64,000 bases of DNA from Podospora comata (Eukaryota > Ascomycota > Sordariomycetes > Sordariales > Podosporaceae), in the NCBI GenBank assembly GCA_017354895.1, contig CP071494.1, forward strand, positions 930,001 to 994,000, read 5' to 3'. Below, piece by piece: positions 1 through 10,937 of this stretch (its first letter is position 1; each line of letters opens with the position of its first letter). A model generated the notes under the pieces. It saw nothing but the letters and a program-made list of their open reading frames with translations, ran no database searches and was not told where the DNA came from. A program made the position numbers and the translations under genes.

Positions 1-288
1 CACCAGTGGCGCAATAATATCTGATTTGTGAAGTCTTTTCTACGCCCCCTTTTCAGCCAGATATGCACTCAGACACCCTCCACCAACAAGATAATAATCC
101 GAGCTATCCGCACTCAAGATGACATTTCCATCCAATAGCAGCAACTATTCCATAGTCCAGTCAAATGCCATGCTGACCTAATTCCCATTACCTAAGTTCT
201 ATAACACACAAGTTAACCTACAGACACAAAATGATATCATACCAGCCCAGGCGGAACAACGGCTCCATCCATCTGCTGCTTCCCGTTG

Positions 289-1300
289 TTAACAACCGGC
301 CCGATTCCCAGCAACATTTCCATCACAAACCAGCTCACCAAAAGCCTCAGGCCACAAAAACACCCTCTCCTCCATGGGTGTCATGACGACATACCGCGGC
401 ACAGCATTCCGACTCGACACCTTCCTCCACATATCCGCCCTCGGGTTAAACCTCGCCGGCCTTCCCCTGCCGCCCGTCTTCCTCTCATCCTCCTCCAGAA
501 TCTTCTCCAGCATCATTTGAATATCAGCAAAGCTCCCAAACGTCAAATACTTGATACCATGCTCAACACAATACCCCTCCAACCTCAACCCCTTCCTCGC
601 AAACAACACATCCGCCTCCCTCGTCGCAGGCAAATCAGAGACCCCATCCCCAATAAACACAATCACGGCACCTCCTCCTCCTCCTCCTCAACCTCCCTCC
701 TCGCCTCCATCATACTCAACCCCTTATCATGACCCAGCTCACTCCCCCCATGCCTTCAAACCGGCCTCCACCCCGACCCATTCTCTGGAATCTGCGCCTC
801 GTTAGCAACAATATCAATCGTGACTGATTGCTCCTCCCCCAAAAACTTATTCAGTACCTTTCTCAAAACCGGCTTCAGCCCAGCACTAATGACATGGAAT
901 GGGATCCCCTCCCTCAGACAAAACTGGTGAAATCCGGCAAACCCAGGGTCAATTCCTAGCTGTTGGGACATGAGCTCGAACCCGTCATCAAAAGGGACGT
1001 TCAAGCTCCCCCACATTTCTTCCGACACGTCCTTGAGCGTGCGTTGCCCCGAGGCGATCTGGGCGTCGAGAAGCTCCCGCTTGGAGGGTGCACCCGTACA
1101 TGTTGAAGAGGATGTGGCCTGTGTCTTGGAGGGAGATTGTGCCGTCGAAGTCTGCTGGAAAGTTAGTGTTGGGTTTGGTAAATGGGGGAGGGGAGGAGCA
1201 GGCCGGAGAAGCAGACAATCTTGCGCTTTTTGTTCGTGGCCGGGACTGCGTCACCTGCCTTGGAGGCTGGGGCTGGAGGAGGGGAGACAGCGGAGGGCAT
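289..1300 (-). pseudogene. Decayed HAD-family phosphatase gene (DFDGT type)
   Basis: Resembles the fungal HAD phosphatases related to phosphoserine and DKMTPP phosphatases, which remove phosphate from small metabolites in the cytosol. Visible: the nucleophile motif DFDGT just after a 52-nt intron (1152..1203, branch CACTAAC, acceptor CAG), motif II region FHVISAGLKP, and motif IV GDGVSD in the last segment (289..666). The ATG at 1300 gives a short leader ending KKRKIVCFS, joined to DFDGT. Four features argue against a working gene: the intron donor reads GC (CCG|GCCTGC), there is a net +1 (or -2) frameshift at about 1092-1096, an in-frame TGA at 756..758 where relatives have Trp before Arg-His, and a net -1 shift at about 666-670. 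Sequence on either side of each lesion is still well conserved, so decay looks recent. An assembly error could explain single indels but hardly all four. The family call is firm; the exact substrate is unknown. Confidence 0.75.
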
Positions 1301-1896
1301 CTTGTTGGTGGTAAATCGAGAAAATCATTGACAGTGAGTTTGAAGGTAGGTGGGCCATAAGTGAGAACAACCATGAAGAGGAGCAAACATTGGAAGTATC
1401 CGGATATGCCCCCTCACAAACTAACCACCAGCTTGACTGGCTACCCGGAACCCCGGAGATCTCATCTCTGGCGCTTTAAATCGCTGGATAGCAGCTAACC
1501 TGGCAGCCGCGCGCCTGTTTGAGATGGGCCTAAGTTAGGAACATGCCACGGGCCGAGAGCTACAGCGCGGGTTTCCCCCGTAACGCTTTCCATTGCCGAC
1601 ATTCTTGGGGCAGCTGACTCGCGGTATAGACAAACACCCGTGGAAGAAACGGCCTCACTGCAAATGCAGGTACAAACTCGCGCGTTTTGCCTCTAGTCCT
1701 ACTGCAGGAACCAAGCAGCATATTCTGGGCTGGACGAAAGTAGACAAAATTGGTAAATTATCTTCGTTCCTCTATACATCAGCTTTTTAGAGTCCTGTGT
1801 CCCTGTAATAATCAAAGTAAACCATGGAGTTTCAAGGAGGGCTGTGGGATATCATCAAATATTTCATAAACTCGCTCGTTTCAAAAAAGCACCAAT
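1301..1896. other. Intergenic, 5' of HAD pseudogene and 3' of SEC28
   Basis: About 0.6 kb with no convincing coding frame. It should hold the promoter of the decayed phosphatase and the 3' UTR of the coatomer gene. No repeat or RNA gene was seen. Confidence 0.6.
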
Positions 1897-2972
1897 CTAC
1901 GCAGAGACCTTGGCACTGTACTTTGACGCCGCCTTGTCAAACAAATCACTCTTTTCTGCCAGGTCCACCAGGAGAGGGTGTTGAGCGTCTGTGGCTTCGA
2001 GAAGACTAAACACAAAGTTAGCATTGATACTGGTTTGGAAGTTGGGCTCCGGGACACATACGTCTTCTGCTCCGCACCATCCTTGCCGGCAATGACGTTC
2101 AGCACCAGAAGGTTGGCGATGGCCTCGGCGGACTTTGGCTCCTTTTTCAAGGCCTGGTCGAGAGCAGCTTGGGCCTCTTCTGTTCTGCCAAGGTGAAGCT
2201 CGGCAACGGCCTGGGAGACGAGAGACCGGACCGATGATGTAGCGGGTGCTTGCGCGAGCTCCTCAAAGACGTAGAAGGCTTGTTGGTACTTCTCACCGCC
2301 CTGCAGCAAACATATCAGTGTGTGACCCTTAGAAGGAAAATCCTGAGGTAGCACGAACCAGCCTCAACCCAACCCAAGATTCTGCCAAGTTCACCAACAA
2401 ACTGTCCTGCGCCCACCGCCGCGCGGCGGTAACCTCCTTGATGGCAAGGTCATTTCTGTTTTGTTGCAGATGGATCTGCACAATAAGCGCAACGGCGTCC
2501 ACTGTTCAACCACCACCTCGTCAGTTGTGTCCCTTCAGTCGTTTGCCTGCCGTAGACTGGATATAGAATGTAACCCACAGCTTCCCTGGTGTTGCGAAAG
2601 AAGCGCCAAAGCCTCCTCACTCTTGCCCGCAGCCTGCAATACTGTCCCGCCCACAACCTGTACTGTAGTGTTGTCGGCCGCTGACTCTGCGAGCTTCTCG
2701 ATGATGCCAACCGCCTTGTCGCTGTTCCCAAGCGCTTGCTCGGCCAGGGCAGCGATGGCCTGCAACTCTGGCTCCTTCTCGCCTGTTACGTCGGCGAGGG
2801 CATCCTCGGCCTGGCCTAGAGCGATGCGAGCTCGCAGCTGGAGGACACGGGCGGGGAGCTCGTTCTCGGAGGACAGGGTGGAAACACCGTAGTCGACCAC
2901 TTCTTGGTACTGTCCTTGGTGAAAGTGGTTGTGGATGTTGATGAGTTCGCCTTCGGCCGAGTAGGGATCCAT
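1897..2972 (-). CDS. SEC28: Coatomer subunit epsilon (COPI coat)
   Basis: Epsilon-COP is the smallest structural part of the COPI coat, binding and stabilising alpha-COP on Golgi-to-ER vesicles. Four exons: 2579..2972, 2359..2501, 2062..2300, 1897..2005, giving 294 residues, normal for the family. All introns are GT-AG: 2502..2578 (donor GTGGGT, branch CTGAC), 2301..2358 and 2006..2061. The protein starts MDPYSAEGELINIHNHFHQG and is made of TPR-like helical pairs; conserved blocks include LPARVLQLRARIALGQ, DAVALIVQIHLQQNRNDLA, GGEKYQQAFYVFEELA and the C-terminal ATDAQHPLLVDLAEKSDLFD. The start is the first ATG and matches the usual N-terminus. Its 5' end faces the DUF6536 gene across a 2.35 kb spacer. 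Identification is confident. Confidence 0.93.
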
Positions 2973-5322
2973 TTTGGGCTTTGCTGTGCGGTTTTGGGCT
3001 GGGAGAAGGTGAAGTGAGTGGTGAAGCTGTTGTCAGTGGCCTCTTTCCCCTGTAGTTTAATTGACCCGACGTGGAGCTTTCCTGGGCGCGGTGGGATGCG
3101 CTGCGGAACAAACCGTTGCCAAGTAGGGGGTTGCTCCAGGGTTAGGGTCTGGATGGCCCACCTATGGTTCCCAGCGCTGAAAGCTTCCACTGAGAGCTTC
3201 ACTTTGGCACTGGAGCTTGGGGCAGCTCAAGAAACAGGCGATCTAACGACATCGACACCGAGAAACTAAGCGATGTTCATCAGGGAGAGATCTAAACACA
3301 GTTTGATATCATCGTCGACGACCGATTATACAGCATCTTGAAATGTCATAAAGCATTTGAACAATTCCGGCGGAGCATGGAACCTGGAGTTGACTTTGGT
3401 AAGCAGTTTACCAACATCACAGCATCGTTGGGCCATATCTGGGTCGGAGATCAAACAAACATCATGCGCCAACTCCCACGACAATATCATTCCTTCTCAT
3501 TATTTCGACTTTGAATGAAGCTTTCCAACCTCGGCATCTGATCACTCACACCTTCACACTGAATACCAGCATCAACGAGCACCGCCATCGCCTCCTACTC
3601 GACATTGAGCTTTGGAAGCTCTGGTGTGAAGGAGCTTACATCGGGTCATCCTCACCATCACTGCCGTCTTTCGGATAGTTCTTTGGCTCAAATGGCGGCG
3701 AGTGGTCTCTCAGCCACACCGTGAACTCCGACGGCGCCGGTCAGAAGGAATCATTCGATGCCTGGATCGCAACGGTTCAAGCAGGCGGTCATCTTAGCTA
3801 AGTATAATCCTCTTCATTATCGCGGAATTTACTCCACCGTTCGTCACAAAGCCTGGGTTGCACGACTTGGAAAGTTGAAACAGTTAGACTGTCATCATCA
3901 TCCCTGCCGTCTCTCATTTCGTTGCTTGCCAACCAGTGCTCTCTCACTCCATCTCCCCCGCACCGCATGAATCTGGCCCAACCCATCCAGTTGGCCAGGT
4001 CTTCGAATGGCCAACCCAAGATTCCCTTTTGTCCGCTTTCCTATCGTGGCGAGATGCTTCGACGAAAAGAGCTTCTTCAGGTTCGATCACCATGCCGTGC
4101 ACACGGCATGGACGATTCAAGCAGCTTTCTTCAACCTCACAAGCCCGATCAAAGGTTCAGTAAAAGGTTCAGTAAAACTTCTTCTCCAGATGCCGTACCA
4201 TTTCTCTCAATTGTTGGTTGTTCGTTGAACGCTAGCGAGGGGTCGAAACATGAAACTGTTGCTTTCTCAAGGCTTCAAAACTCGCGATGAACCTCGACAT
4301 GGGACTCCCATGCTTGGAAGAGGAGTCCTTCGGATGTCACAACCGGACCCCTGTCAGGCAAGGTGTGGTAACACCTTGCTCTCTCCATTTGCTTTCGTCA
4401 GAAATTCTCCGCCCGATGTTCTTTTTCATGACTGCAACCTTCCTTCTCACGTCTTTGGATGCTGGTGCTCGGACGTGCTATACTTGTCACCCGCTCTTGC
4501 AGCGAAGGGACGTGTTGGAGAAGTCGGCGGTTGGAAACACTTGCTTCCGCTGCAGAGACGGGAGCGATCCTATTTTTGTTGGACCTATCTAGGAAGTTAT
4601 CAACAAGCGTTGATGATGAGTCTATGTACAAGACAAACAAGTTTTGGGCAACATATGCCGAATACAATTCCCATACCGGGCCAAGAGACATAAACAAGTC
4701 TGGATACACAAACCCCTTCTCATAAAAAAACCGGTGTTCATGTTTGATACTTTACCCGTCGTTTCTAAGTAACCCTCCCTGATTGGTGGATATGGAATCG
4801 AATCGTAGTGTGGTGGTTACATAGCGTGCCTTAATATAGCACCCCAGTCATGTCCCTTCTTGCCGCAAATGGTCCCCAGTGCCGACAGGGGGCCTTCTTC
4901 TGCCAAGGGGTTCTCGAGGAGTTCTTGGGATTCGGGTCTCAGAGTTCGGCCATGGCGGGGATGCCGCCCCTTCACCACCAGCCGCCCTATGACAGTGGTA
5001 TCGTTCGGCGATGGCTTGGGCACACCACGATGGAAGCATACAAAGGGCGGTCATGCCCCCCTGCTGCTCATCCTCGCCTCCGCCACAGCCGTTTGTTGCT
5101 CAAGGATTCTTACCTTGTCGCTCTCTCTCTCTCTCTTCACAAACCCAGGCACAGGTTGTCCAGTGTCATGAATATCTCTTGGGTACTCTCCAACTGTTGA
5201 TGGATCCTTTCTAATCAAACTTTTCTCTTCTCCGCTGCCGGCTTGTGTTTTTTCTTGGTTTCTTATGTGTTGTGCTTTTCCTTCTTTTTCTTCTTCAGGG
5301 TCAGCATCTTATATTGCGGGAC
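2973..5322. other. Long divergent spacer between SEC28 and the DUF6536 gene
   Basis: About 2.35 kb shared upstream region. The many short open frames in all six frames match no family I know. A 12-bp direct repeat (aggttcagtaaa, twice) lies near 4153-4177. On the minus strand near 3646-3722 and 3885-3960 are two similar acidic, tail-like reading segments, noted as a weak finding. Otherwise nothing is supported. Confidence 0.5.
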
Positions 5323-7990
5323 ATGGAGATAACCATACCTCCACGAGACCATGGACCTTCGACTTTTCGATATGCGTGGGATGAGAACGGTGAGGTGACA
5401 CAGATGACAAGGTAAGCTTGACTTTTCTGTTCGCAGTCCAGTCTTCGGACGAAACCTGTCTAACACACACATGTCTCCAGAGTACGAGAGGACCAGCCAT
5501 CCCCACTAGTCACACCACGACCTATCCCAGGTCGACAAACTATTCAATGGCCCTTCCAGAGCATCGTTACCGAGACGGAAATCGCCTCCCCGACAACGAC
5601 GACACACTTCCACCATCACCACCATTATCATCACAGACGGGCGACGACAGCTACGACTTGGCGACCATGGCTACAAAGGAGGAGAGACAGCGACGGGCAC
5701 TCGATAGCGAGGAATTTGGTGCCAGATTACGTCGTCAACTACCTCCGAGGTGAAACACCAGAAACTGTGTCGAAGCGGAAGTATATCCACTATGGGGTGG
5801 GCAAAGAGGGGAAACGCCCACTGCCGGGGAGTTCGCATCGGCATCTCCAATCACGAGCGGCCGAGTTTGGAGGATTTTACGATTCGGAGTCTTCAGAAGG
5901 GAGAGGGAGCGGTGACTCTGGTGGTGATCAAGAGCGCCTGGGTTTTGGCAGCGAGAAACGGCGAGGAGGTGATGGCAGGGCGTTGAGGAATACTCTTCTT
6001 GTGGGGTGGAGGGCCGGGGTGGCTTTTAACACGCTGGTCGGGTTTGTGATTTTGATTGTGGGGTTCATCTGTCTGATACTGGCGATATCGAAGGCTTCAT
6101 TGCTTGGAGGGGGTGGTGGGAGACTGGCGGTTTTCACGGGGAGTTGTGCGGCAGCTACGAGGATTGACTGGGGATTGCGTGCCGTTATTAACGTGTTTTG
6201 TGTGGTGTTATTGGCGGGGGCACATTATGTGTTTCAGGTGCTGAGCAGTCCGACGAGGGAAGAGGTCGATGAGGCTCATCGGAAATGGCAATGGTTGGAT
6301 ATCGGGGTGCCAAGCTTTCGAAATTTGAGGTTTATTGGGAGAGTGAGGGTGGTGCTGGCGGTTGTGGTTATGGGGGCGGCGGTTGTTACTCAGATAATGT
6401 GAGCTTTCCCGGAGAAAACAGAGGGAGAAGAAGAGGCTAACAATCCACAGGTATAATGCGGTAATCTTCACTTCGCAAACAGCGCCTGACTTCAAGGCTG
6501 CTGTCGTTACGGATGCCTTCACTCGAGGCGCATCATTCAGCAACGCTACGGAAAACAACAATGGCGGACTGAGCCGACTCGAAATTCTCAGTCTTCAGCG
6601 ACAAGCAAGCAGCGACGGCATGGCCAATTTGACAAGATCCGACTGCTTCATTCAACTCGACCGCACCCTCGAGTCCGACCTATCAGCCATTCTGCTTGTT
6701 TCCAACATCAACTCGCCTTCTTCGCTTCTCCAAACCGCTGCAAGACCCCGGACCTCGCCTTTCAGCTCGATCGTGTCCGACCAGTCCACAATTCGTTACT
6801 GTCTCTCCGCTCCTCTTATTCAGCCAAAGAAGTGCGAAGTCAACCTCAATGCCTCACTGCTGGGCGTTGTCGCCCTCCTCAACTCCTTTGCGCTGGTAGC
6901 AGGCGCCTCCATTCTCTTCAAGCACCACTCCCGCTTCTCGCCTCTATGCACCCTCGGTGATGCCATCAACTCCTTTCTCAGGGAGCCCGACACTGCCACC
7001 CAGCAGTCCGGCTCACTCCTGTCCAAGAAACAGGACGTCTTGACCGGCCGCTGGGGAGCGGGCATTAACGAGCCAGCCAAATATTACATTCCCACCCACC
7101 ATTACTGGATCAAATCCGTTTCTTTCACCACTCTCACCACCTTTGTAGCGGTTTGGACGGTTATCGCCTCCTTGGTAATTGTTGCCCTGGCAATATCCGT
7201 CTGCCACGATCCAGAGCACCTCCTTACATCATTTCCGTCAACTCTGCTCGGAGCGAAATCGCTGGTCATGTTTCCGGGGGGTATCCCACCTGCGGGCGCG
7301 GCTATCATTACTGCCCTCCCACAACTTGGGCTGGTACTTCTTTATCTCACGACGAACAGCATTCTTACGAGTTATCACTTATCCCACGAGTGCTCACTCT
7401 TCGCGGTCTCACCCCGCCGACTTAGACTTTCTTCGCCTTTTCCCCAGGGCCTTCAGACTAGCAGTTTATTTCTCACGCTGCCGCGCCCGCTCTCGTGGCT
7501 GCTTATTTTTGGTTTTATCGCGCTGGGCTTTCTTCTCTCTCAATCATTCGTTTTGGTGTCGGTCACTACTGGTGACATGACCGCCAACGCTGTCGGCCTG
7601 AGCGGTGTCGGGCTGTTGGCTCTGCTCTCGCTGTTGTTCATTCTATTGTTGCTAGTCTTGGGGTTAGGGTTGCGAAAGGCCCCTCCTGCTGGTCTTCAGG
7701 GGTGGGAGCTGAAAGGGAACCCTATGGTGCTGGAAGGGGGGAGTTGCTCGGCTGTTGTTGCTGCTAGGTGTCATTATCATCAGTTTTTTGTGCCGGGGGG
7801 GAATGGAACGAGGGATGGGACTACGATTAGTGGGGGGGAAAGGAGGAGGGAGCAGAGTATTTGGAAGCAGGAGTTGATTTGGGGGGTTATTAAACCGGGG
7901 GTTGGGATGGAGGTTGGGCTTTGTGGGTTTGGGAGGGGGGAGGCTCAGGATGGGGTGGGGAGGTTAGGGGTGGGGAGGTGTTATGCTTGA
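5323..7990 (+). CDS. DUF6536 multi-pass membrane protein
   Basis: A fungal membrane protein of unknown function. Three exons: 5323..5411, 5481..6398, 6451..7990, giving 848 residues. Introns 5412..5480 (GTAAGC...CCAG) and 6399..6450 (GTGAGC, branch GGCTAAC, ACAG) restore one frame across all exons. The N-terminal ~190 residues are hydrophilic, with a His-rich patch (FHHHHHYHHRR). Then comes the DUF6536 signature WRAGVAFNTLVGF leading into the first membrane helix, further helices in exon 2, and at least five more in exon 3, including LGVVALLNSFALVAGASILF and ALLSLLFILLLLVLGLGL. The C-terminal ~100 residues are Gly-rich and non-membrane. The ATG at 5323 is the first one that joins through intron 1. 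The coding strand changes from C-rich to strongly G-rich twice, ending each time before an exon end. No function is assigned. Confidence 0.85.
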
Positions 7991-8773
7991 TCTTTTGACT
8001 TTTTGGCGGAGGGTTTATTTGCTTTGTTTTGGGTATGGAGTTTAAAGCGGCCGGTTGCTGCTGGTTTTGGATTGGGATTATCTGGCCTAGAGCTGGGTAA
8101 TGGGATTGGGTATGAAGACAAGAGCTGGAACTTGGACTTGCAGAAATGGAGGAATGAAAATGGACAGATACCCCGGAGGATTTCTGCTTATGAACAGAAT
8201 TTTGACTAGTTGAACATAGATAGCAAATGAGAATGAGAACTTCCAGAGTTACATATCATCTCGTTGTTTCACTACTTTTGCATCTCCGTATGTTAAGATG
8301 CTGTGAGTGTTATGCTATTTTCTAGTACATGCAGCAGCCCGCCGCTACAGGCGGCTTATTCAGAATCGAACCAATCCCCTTTCAAGCTCTGCTTTGTCAG
8401 TCCACGATTCGGAAAGCTGTTGACAGCCAACAGCAGTCCGAGCCTATCACCGTTGGACGGCTGCACGTTTTCGGCAGCAAACCCCACCCAGTGACGCAAC
8501 TCTCCTCCAGAAGCCGAAAGCAAGCGATCCTGGTGAGAGAGAATGCCCTGCCCCAGCACAGCCTCACGTCCAGTTTGGACATATTCCTTCAAGAAGCCCA
8601 ACTGTCTCATCTTAATCTCATCTCACACTCTAAACAAAGTAAGTGGGGGGTCAGTTGTCTTAGACGCTTACAACCGCACTTACATCAACTCACATGATAG
8701 CTTGAGATTACCTACTGAACACCTTCAATTGAACATACCACTTACACTGTGAGGATCAACTCGGCCGGACATC
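7991..8773. other. Intergenic, upstream of kelch gene
   Basis: About 0.78 kb, probably the 3' UTR of the DUF6536 gene followed by the kelch promoter and leader. A GTAAGT at 8639 and a TAG at 8700 could bound a 62-nt leader intron, but no good branch site supports it. Confidence 0.4.
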
Positions 8774-10468
8774 ATGGACTCATTCAAACTCCTCAAACGT
8801 CGCACGACGGAGCTCTTCAACTCCCTCCCCTCATCACTCCCCGCCATCAAAAGCCCTACCTTTGGCAGCGGCAACAGCAACACCATGAGGGGTACCTGGG
8901 AAAAGCTTCAGCTCCCGCCTCTTCCGAGATCAGGCCACACAGCCGACTTCGTCGACGGCACCGTCTACATCTTCGGCGGCGGCGACGACAACGACGTCCA
9001 CACCATCACACTTCCCGCAAGCGGAGCCCAAGCCGATTACTACACCATCAAGGCCAAACCCGTCAAATCCACCGCCCCTAAACCCAAAGACCCCAACCCC
9101 GACGTCCCTTCCATCTCCATTGAAGAAACCCCCAACGACGAGCCCCAAAACCTCTCCGACATTTCTCTCACCTCCCCTCCTCCCGGGTCAAAAGACAAGG
9201 GAAAATCTCCCGCCTCACCCACCTCTTCCCTCCCAGACATCCCCCCTCCCCGCAAAGGCCACGCCTCTGCCGTGATCGGTCACAGGATCTTCCTCTTCGG
9301 CGGCTCATCCCCCTCAACCCCCTCCCAACCCCTCAACGAATCCGGCCGCGTCTGGATCTTCGACACCCGCACCCACCTCTGGTCCTTCCTCGACCCAGCC
9401 CTAGCCACACCCGCCCATCCCTCCCCTAGGTTCAACCACGCAGCAGTATCAACCCTGAAACCAGACAACTTCTCCCCCTCTTCCCATCCTTCCGGCCATA
9501 CCACATGGAAAGAATGGGCCCTAGGAACCGACACCACCACCCTCCACGAGCAGGGAATCCCCCAAGATCCCGTGGTGGGTTTCCTCGCGGAAAAAGCGCG
9601 TGATCTTGACTCTGAAGGTTACGGGACGTTTATCATTTCCGGTGGTACCCTGCCCTCAGGGGAGGCGTCAGATGAAACCTGGGCGTTTGACGTCCACTCT
9701 TCTACCTGGCAGCCTCTCCCTTCTTCCCTTTCCCCGGTGACAGGTGGGTGTAGTCTCGCGCTGGCAAAGAACAGGTTGTATAAGCTCGGCGGCGGGGAGG
9801 GTGGTGGTGGCGGTTCTGACAAGCTCAAAATGGAGTATTTATCCCTCTCCCTTGACTCCTTCAACGATGTTGCTTCCGCGGGGGAGGAGGTGTTGGTTAC
9901 GGCGAAGGGTGGCTGGAAACCTATTCTACCGGGGAAGGAGGATGTGGGGTATAAAACTCCGGACTTGACCGCCGTCCCTCTTGAAGACGACGACGACGAC
10001 AACAGTGCCAGTTTTTGGCCAGCAGCGAGGACGAACGCTTCGTTAAGTGTAGTGACAATTGGTGGTGTCAATGGAAGAGAGTATTTGCTGCTTGCGTTTG
10101 GGGAGGACGGGCAAGGTGGGAAGATGGATGATGTTTGGGCTTTTTTGACGCCAAAGTCGGGGCATGAAAAGGGGCGGCATGGGGTGACGGAGGGGAGTTT
10201 TGTCAAGGCGCAGGATGCGGTTTGGGATGGGGTGGGGGGGTTGCTGGGTGGTGGGAGGGATAGACACCAGGAGGGGAGGTGGTTTAGGGTTGAGATGGGG
10301 GTTGAGGATGAGGAGGATGATGATAGTTTGGATGGGCCCGGGGGGAGGGCACAAGCCGCGATGGCGAGTATTGGGGACTTGGAAGAGAGTGGGGTTGTGA
10401 TTTGGGGGGGTGTTGTTGGACAGGGGGATAGGGTGAAGGGGGATGGGTGGGTGGTGAGGTTGAAGTGA
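8774..10468 (+). CDS. Kelch-repeat (galactose oxidase-like beta-propeller) protein
   Basis: Intronless, 564 residues. Kelch blades are visible as RSGHTADFVDGTVYIFGGG (about residues 54-72), RKGHASAVIGHRIFLFGGSS (about 160-180), YGTFIISGGT...DETWAFDVHSSTWQPLPS (about 280-315), a GGCSLALAKNRLYKLGGGEG blade, and a last pair near REYLLLAFGEDGQGGKMDDVW. Between blades 1 and 2 is a Pro/Ser-rich insert, and acidic stretches occur later (EDDDDDN). There is no signal peptide or membrane helix, so it is probably cytosolic or nuclear. Kelch propellers are usually protein-protein interaction scaffolds; no catalytic domain accompanies this one. The coding strand switches from very C-rich (to about 9560) to very G-rich (from about 9600). 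The family call is firm; the partner is unknown. Confidence 0.85.
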   Translation: MDSFKLLKRRTTELFNSLPSSLPAIKSPTFGSGNSNTMRGTWEKLQLPPLPRSGHTADFVDGTVYIFGGGDDNDVHTITLPASGAQADYYTIKAKPVKSTAPKPKDPNPDVPSISIEETPNDEPQNLSDISLTSPPPGSKDKGKSPASPTSSLPDIPPPRKGHASAVIGHRIFLFGGSSPSTPSQPLNESGRVWIFDTRTHLWSFLDPALATPAHPSPRFNHAAVSTLKPDNFSPSSHPSGHTTWKEWALGTDTTTLHEQGIPQDPVVGFLAEKARDLDSEGYGTFIISGGTLPSGEASDETWAFDVHSSTWQPLPSSLSPVTGGCSLALAKNRLYKLGGGEGGGGGSDKLKMEYLSLSLDSFNDVASAGEEVLVTAKGGWKPILPGKEDVGYKTPDLTAVPLEDDDDDNSASFWPAARTNASLSVVTIGGVNGREYLLLAFGEDGQGGKMDDVWAFLTPKSGHEKGRHGVTEGSFVKAQDAVWDGVGGLLGGGRDRHQEGRWFRVEMGVEDEEDDDSLDGPGGRAQAAMASIGDLEESGVVIWGGVVGQGDRVKGDGWVVRLK

Positions 10469-10937
10469 TTTTTGGTGTGCAGACCAGTTGGGTACATAGG
10501 ACACTGGTTCGGACAAGATTCGGTTTTTATTTTACTGTCAGTGATGATTTTTTTGATTTTTTTTAGCAAGGCAGCTTCTGTTGGTGGAAGAAATAGTTCC
10601 TGCAGTGTCAGTTATTGAATGATTACGGGGCTCAATATCGAGCCACCCCCTTGGCATATTTGATTTTGACTTGTCATCATTCATAAGAACTGAAGTTCCA
10701 AACAATCAATTCGTAATGTACGATCATCACAAGCATCGAAGCAAGCAATGTATTCGGGCCGTCCTATATATTCTTGACCCCCCCTTTCCAAGCTGCGAAT
10801 GCCTGTCAACACTTTTTGTACACTCACCCCCTCGTCCCCCTCTATCATCATCACATCATATAATAAGCCCTGTTGTAGTGTGAAAACATCTAGTTTTGTA
10901 ACCACATAAAATCAAACCACTCCCCCCTCTCTAAAAA
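10469..10937. other. Convergent 3' ends, kelch gene and complex I subunit
   Basis: About 0.47 kb between two stop codons facing each other. It should hold both 3' UTRs. No gene is seen. Confidence 0.6.

Noticed and set aside
8345-8370. Minus-strand GGTTCGATTC resembling a tRNA B box
   Set aside because: The flanks cannot form a T-arm or acceptor stem, and no A box lies at a fitting distance.
9619-10569. A 316-residue minus-strand frame opposite the kelch gene
   Set aside because: Pro/Ser-rich by-product of the G-rich 3' half of the kelch coding strand; no domain.
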